Source: CAYOEZ01 sp964402955 (lineage in GTDB: Bacteria > Chloroflexota > DTOL01 > DAOUCN01). Taken from it: DNA of 6,883 nucleotides. Shown in pieces: positions 4,862 to 6,883 of this stretch. Every line of letters begins with the position of its first letter. Position 1 is the stretch's first letter. The position numbers were made by a program, and so were the translations under genes. The DNA lies in assembly GCA_964402955.1 (NCBI GenBank), contig CAYOEZ010000237.1, forward strand, positions 1 to 6,883, written 5' to 3'. The notes beneath the pieces are model-generated. The model worked only from the letters and a program-made list of their open reading frames with translations, did not search any database and was not told the DNA's origin.

Positions 4862-4900
4862 AGGCATTCTAATGTGCCCTTAATGGTTATGTGGTATATG
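4857..4900 (+). promoter_or_regulatory. Second OmpR/PhoB-type direct-repeat array and -10 upstream of the PDZ gene
   Basis: TCTAATG (4868-4874) and CTTAATG (4879-4885) are 11 bp apart; weaker units flank them in phase, TATAAAG (4857-4863, overlapping the kinase stop) and TGTGGTA (4890-4896). The -10-like TATATG at 4895-4900 stands at the same offset from the last unit as CAGAAT does in the array at 2006. Heptamer sequence, phase, orientation and -10 offset are all shared between the two sites. A start near 4907 would make a leader of about 44 nt for the PDZ gene. The likely regulator is the neighbouring OmpR-family protein. Confidence 0.55.
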
Positions 4901-4905
4901 TGTTA

Positions 4906-4938
4906 CAGACGTCCTTCGTTTGTGGAGGGGGACGTCTG
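4906..4938 (+). promoter_or_regulatory. 5'-leader hairpin next to the PDZ gene ribosome site
   Basis: CAGACGTCC (4906-4914) and GGACGTCTG (4930-4938) pair perfectly; two G-U pairs and one C-G pair extend the stem inward to 4917/4927, leaving a 9-nt loop. The hairpin begins at the predicted transcription start and its last base is the first G of the GGAGA ribosome site (4938-4942). It could protect the mRNA 5' end or limit ribosome access. There is no T-run, so it is not a terminator. Confidence 0.5.
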
Positions 4939-4950
4939 GAGATAGAGCCT

Positions 4951-5496
4951 ATGTCAGAATCAGTTTCACCAGCACGGAAAGCAGTTACGTATAGCTATGG
5001 CGCTTTTGCCCTCATCCTCCTGGCAACGCTCACGATCGGTGTTTTGAGCGGGTTCTTCGGGGGTGTGGCTGCGTCACTGCACGTCGTGCGGCCAACCGCA
5101 CGCAGCGCGCAGAGTACGCCAGAGCGGGCATGGTTGGGCATCACATATGTACCCATCAATGCATCCGTCGCCGCCACCTACAAGCTTCCTGTCAGCGCCG
5201 GGGCGCTCATTGTCGCGGTCACGCCCAATGGCCCGGCAGCCAAAGCCGGCTTGCGTGAGGACGATATCGTCACCGCAGTTGACCAGCGCACAATCGACGA
5301 AAACACCAACATTACGGATGTCATCAAGGACAAGAAGCCACAGGACCGTGTGCAGATGACCGTCCTGCGCGACGGCAGCACACAGACGATAGACATCACT
5401 CTCGGACGATTGCCCGCCGGCTCGATGGGCCCACGCAGCGGCTTACCGTTTGGCGGTTTGAGTGGCGATGCAACGCGCGTGGAATCAGGACAGTGA
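4951..5496 (+). CDS. Membrane-anchored PDZ-domain protein without a protease domain
   Basis: This is a 181-residue protein with one membrane segment at about 17-42 (a Gly-rich exit, GFFGG), then an extracytoplasmic linker and a single PDZ domain at about 60-152. The PDZ carries AWLGITYVP as its peptide-binding loop, VAVTPNGPAAKAGLREDDIVTAV and a final TVLRDGSTQTIDITLG strand. The last 25 residues are Gly/Ser-rich and probably flexible. No serine-protease motif (TNNHV, GNSGG) is present. The PDZ is clearly related to the one at the end of the HtrA encoded next, sharing the TPxxPAAxAGL and DIVxAV pattern and the order of strands, so a partial duplication of an htrA gene is likely. The start at 4951 has GGAGA nine bases upstream; an upstream in-frame GTG at 4891 is rejected because it falls within the predicted promoter. 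A role as an adaptor or competitor for HtrA substrates is inference. Confidence 0.85.
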   Translation: MSESVSPARKAVTYSYGAFALILLATLTIGVLSGFFGGVAASLHVVRPTARSAQSTPERAWLGITYVPINASVAATYKLPVSAGALIVAVTPNGPAAKAGLREDDIVTAVDQRTIDENTNITDVIKDKKPQDRVQMTVLRDGSTQTIDITLGRLPAGSMGPRSGLPFGGLSGDATRVESGQ

Positions 5497-5569
5497 TGCT
5501 GACAGAGGGTAAAGTGTAGCCGAAACGGCGCTCGACCATCTTTTCTACGTGTGCATTCGAAGGAGATTC

Positions 5570-6745
5570 ATGACACAGCACCCCAATAATCGTATGGCTT
5601 TACTGCTGGTGATTGCCATCATCGCCAGCCTGGCGCTGGGCACGGTCGCCGGCGGTATCGCTGGCGGCGTCACCGGTTACGTCTTCGCCACCATGCGCAC
5701 ATCCGGACCACAGGTTAGCTTGACCAATGGAGCGGCTGCGGTTGAGACTGCCGCCAGCAGCGGCGCTGTACCCGTACGCGTTCAAGAAATAAGCGACAGC
5801 GTGGACGCTGTCAACAAGACGGGCCCGGCCGTTGTCACCGTCATCACCACACTTCAGCTGACCACCAGCCAACGCCAAACGCTCATCAAGCCGACAGCAT
5901 CAGGCTCAGGTATCATCATCGACAAAGACGGCCATATCCTGACCAATAACCATGTCATCGAGGGCCAGAAGAAGATCACGATCATTTTCGCCAACGGTGA
6001 ACAGGCTGAGGCAAAGCTGTTGGCCGGCGACAGCCTTGCTGACATTGCGGTGCTCAAGGTCGATATTGCGGTGCCTGCCGTGGCAGAGCTTGGCGATTCC
6101 AGCACGCTGACGTCTGGCGAACACGTCCTGGCCATTGGCAGCGCCCTGGGTGATTTCCGCAACACGATTACCGCCGGCATCATCAGCGGTCTGGGACGCA
6201 CCTTGCCGGGCGTTGCCTATCGCATGGATGATCTCATCCAGACCGACGCCGCTATCAATCACGGCAATTCGGGCGGCCCCTTGATCAACCTGGCCGGGCA
6301 GGTCGTCGGTATCAATGTCGCCATCTACCGCGGCGACGCGGCGACCGGCGACACGTCGGTGGAAGGCGTCGGTTTCGCCATTCCCATCAACACGGCCAGG
6401 CTGGTGGCGCAGCAGATCATCAGCACGGGCAAGGTGACCCGCCCCTATGTCGGCGTTAGCTATCAGACGCTCACACCGCAACTGGCATCGTACTACAAGC
6501 TCAGCCAGCCGCAAGGCGCCTACGTGACAGCGGTCATGCCCAATACACCGGCAGCCAGGGCAGGCTTACAGGAGCAGGACATCATCGTTGCCGTCAATGA
6601 TCGCAAGCTCAGTGATACCTCGTCCTTGTTTACGGCGCTTATCCGCTACAAGCCAGGCGACACGGTGCAGATGAAGATCATGCGGGGAGGGAAGGAGATG
6701 ACTGTCAGCGTCACCCTCGCCGAGCGACCCGCCGACGTCAAGTAG
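5570..6745 (+). CDS. htrA: HtrA/DegP-family membrane-anchored serine protease
   Basis: This 391-residue protein degrades or refolds misfolded extracytoplasmic proteins. It has a short basic N-terminus, one membrane segment at about 9-41 with many Gly residues, a low-complexity linker at about 42-78, a trypsin-like protease domain at about 80-280, and one PDZ domain at about 291-385. The full catalytic triad is visible: His128 in TNNHVIEG, Asp158 in LADIAVLKV and Ser234 in GNSGGPL. The PDZ binding loop is PYVGVSY at 292-298. Length and single PDZ match the Gram-positive/Chloroflexota/cyanobacterial HtrA layout rather than E. coli DegP with two PDZ domains. The start at 5570 has AAGGAGA immediately upstream; an in-frame GTG at 5549 lacks this. 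It lies 73 nt after the PDZ-only gene with no strong promoter in between, so co-transcription is likely. The pairing with a two-component system recalls MprAB-PepD and CssRS-HtrA. Confidence 0.96.
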   Translation: MTQHPNNRMALLLVIAIIASLALGTVAGGIAGGVTGYVFATMRTSGPQVSLTNGAAAVETAASSGAVPVRVQEISDSVDAVNKTGPAVVTVITTLQLTTSQRQTLIKPTASGSGIIIDKDGHILTNNHVIEGQKKITIIFANGEQAEAKLLAGDSLADIAVLKVDIAVPAVAELGDSSTLTSGEHVLAIGSALGDFRNTITAGIISGLGRTLPGVAYRMDDLIQTDAAINHGNSGGPLINLAGQVVGINVAIYRGDAATGDTSVEGVGFAIPINTARLVAQQIISTGKVTRPYVGVSYQTLTPQLASYYKLSQPQGAYVTAVMPNTPAARAGLQEQDIIVAVNDRKLSDTSSLFTALIRYKPGDTVQMKIMRGGKEMTVSVTLAERPADVK

Positions 6746-6883
6746 CTCGTCGCTCCGGGGTGCATCGCTAAGAAGTTGCAGCACAGCGCACTGTCATGAG
6801 TCCACTGCAAAAAGGTTGTGTTCGCCCGACCGTCATTGCGAGAATCCCATACCGCCCCATTGGTGGTATGCCTGAGGGCAGAA
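6746..6883. other. Non-coding end of window with a small hairpin
   Basis: No gene starts here. Weak inverted repeats are present (TTGCAG 6776-6781 with CTGCAA 6805-6810), and a clear 9-bp hairpin pairs CATACCGCC 6848-6856 with GGTGGTATG 6862-6870 (one G-U, 5-nt loop). Neither is followed by a T-run, so the terminator for the htrA transcript is not evident. CGTCATTGCGAG at 6831-6842 resembles the edge of dispersed GTCATTGCGAG-type repeats I recall from environmental genomes, but the element would be cut by the window end. Confidence 0.4.

Noticed and set aside
4891..4950. GTG start for the PDZ protein
   Set aside because: Lies inside the predicted direct-repeat/-10 region with no ribosome site; ATG 4951 has GGAGA.
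5549..5569. GTG start for HtrA
   Set aside because: The extra seven residues add nothing recognisable and the strong AAGGAGA serves ATG 5570.
6776..6810. Terminator for htrA
   Set aside because: Only a 6-bp stem with a 23-nt loop, followed by A-rich rather than T-rich sequence.

Overview
The window carries two functional modules separated by an unusually long and structured intergenic region. The left module (minus strand) is a nitrogen pair: an Amt-family ammonium channel followed 28 nt downstream by its PII signalling protein. The right module (plus strand) is an envelope-stress style cluster: an OmpR/PhoB-family response regulator, its membrane histidine kinase, a membrane-anchored PDZ-only protein and a membrane-anchored HtrA serine protease with one PDZ domain.

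The organism looks like a free-living bacterium of moderately high GC. The PII sequence (T-loop ending GRTGTYQVDLLPR and the IREDKL start), together with two palindromic repeats of a style I recall from Chloroflexota genomes, makes Chloroflexota my best guess. This is a recollection-based inference, not a search result.

Layout: 1-103 has no gene; 104-511 PII (minus); 540-1763 Amt (minus); 1764-2612 is about 850 nt between divergent operons. From left to right that region holds a probable amt promoter with palindromes in and beside it, an array of 11-bp direct repeats resembling an OmpR-family binding site, a stretch with several strong hairpins that ends in a good intrinsic terminator (candidate noncoding RNA, about 2057-2430), a 97-bp palindromic repeat, and a perfect-consensus sigma-70 promoter (TTGACA-17-TATAAT) firing into the response regulator. 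The response regulator (2613-3278) and kinase (3449-4861) are separated by a palindromic MITE-like insertion flanked by a CTAA duplication. The PDZ protein (4951-5496) and HtrA (5570-6745) follow; 6746-6883 has no gene.

How it may work together: the kinase senses an envelope signal and phosphorylates the regulator. The same 11-bp-phased YYTAATS heptamers occur just upstream of the PDZ/htrA genes and just upstream of the candidate RNA, in the same orientation and at the same distance from a possible -10 element. The simplest reading is one regulon in which the two-component system switches on a protease module and a structured RNA. This resembles MprAB-pepD, CssRS-htrA and LisRK-LhrC in logic, but the RNA and its control are predictions from this sequence alone.
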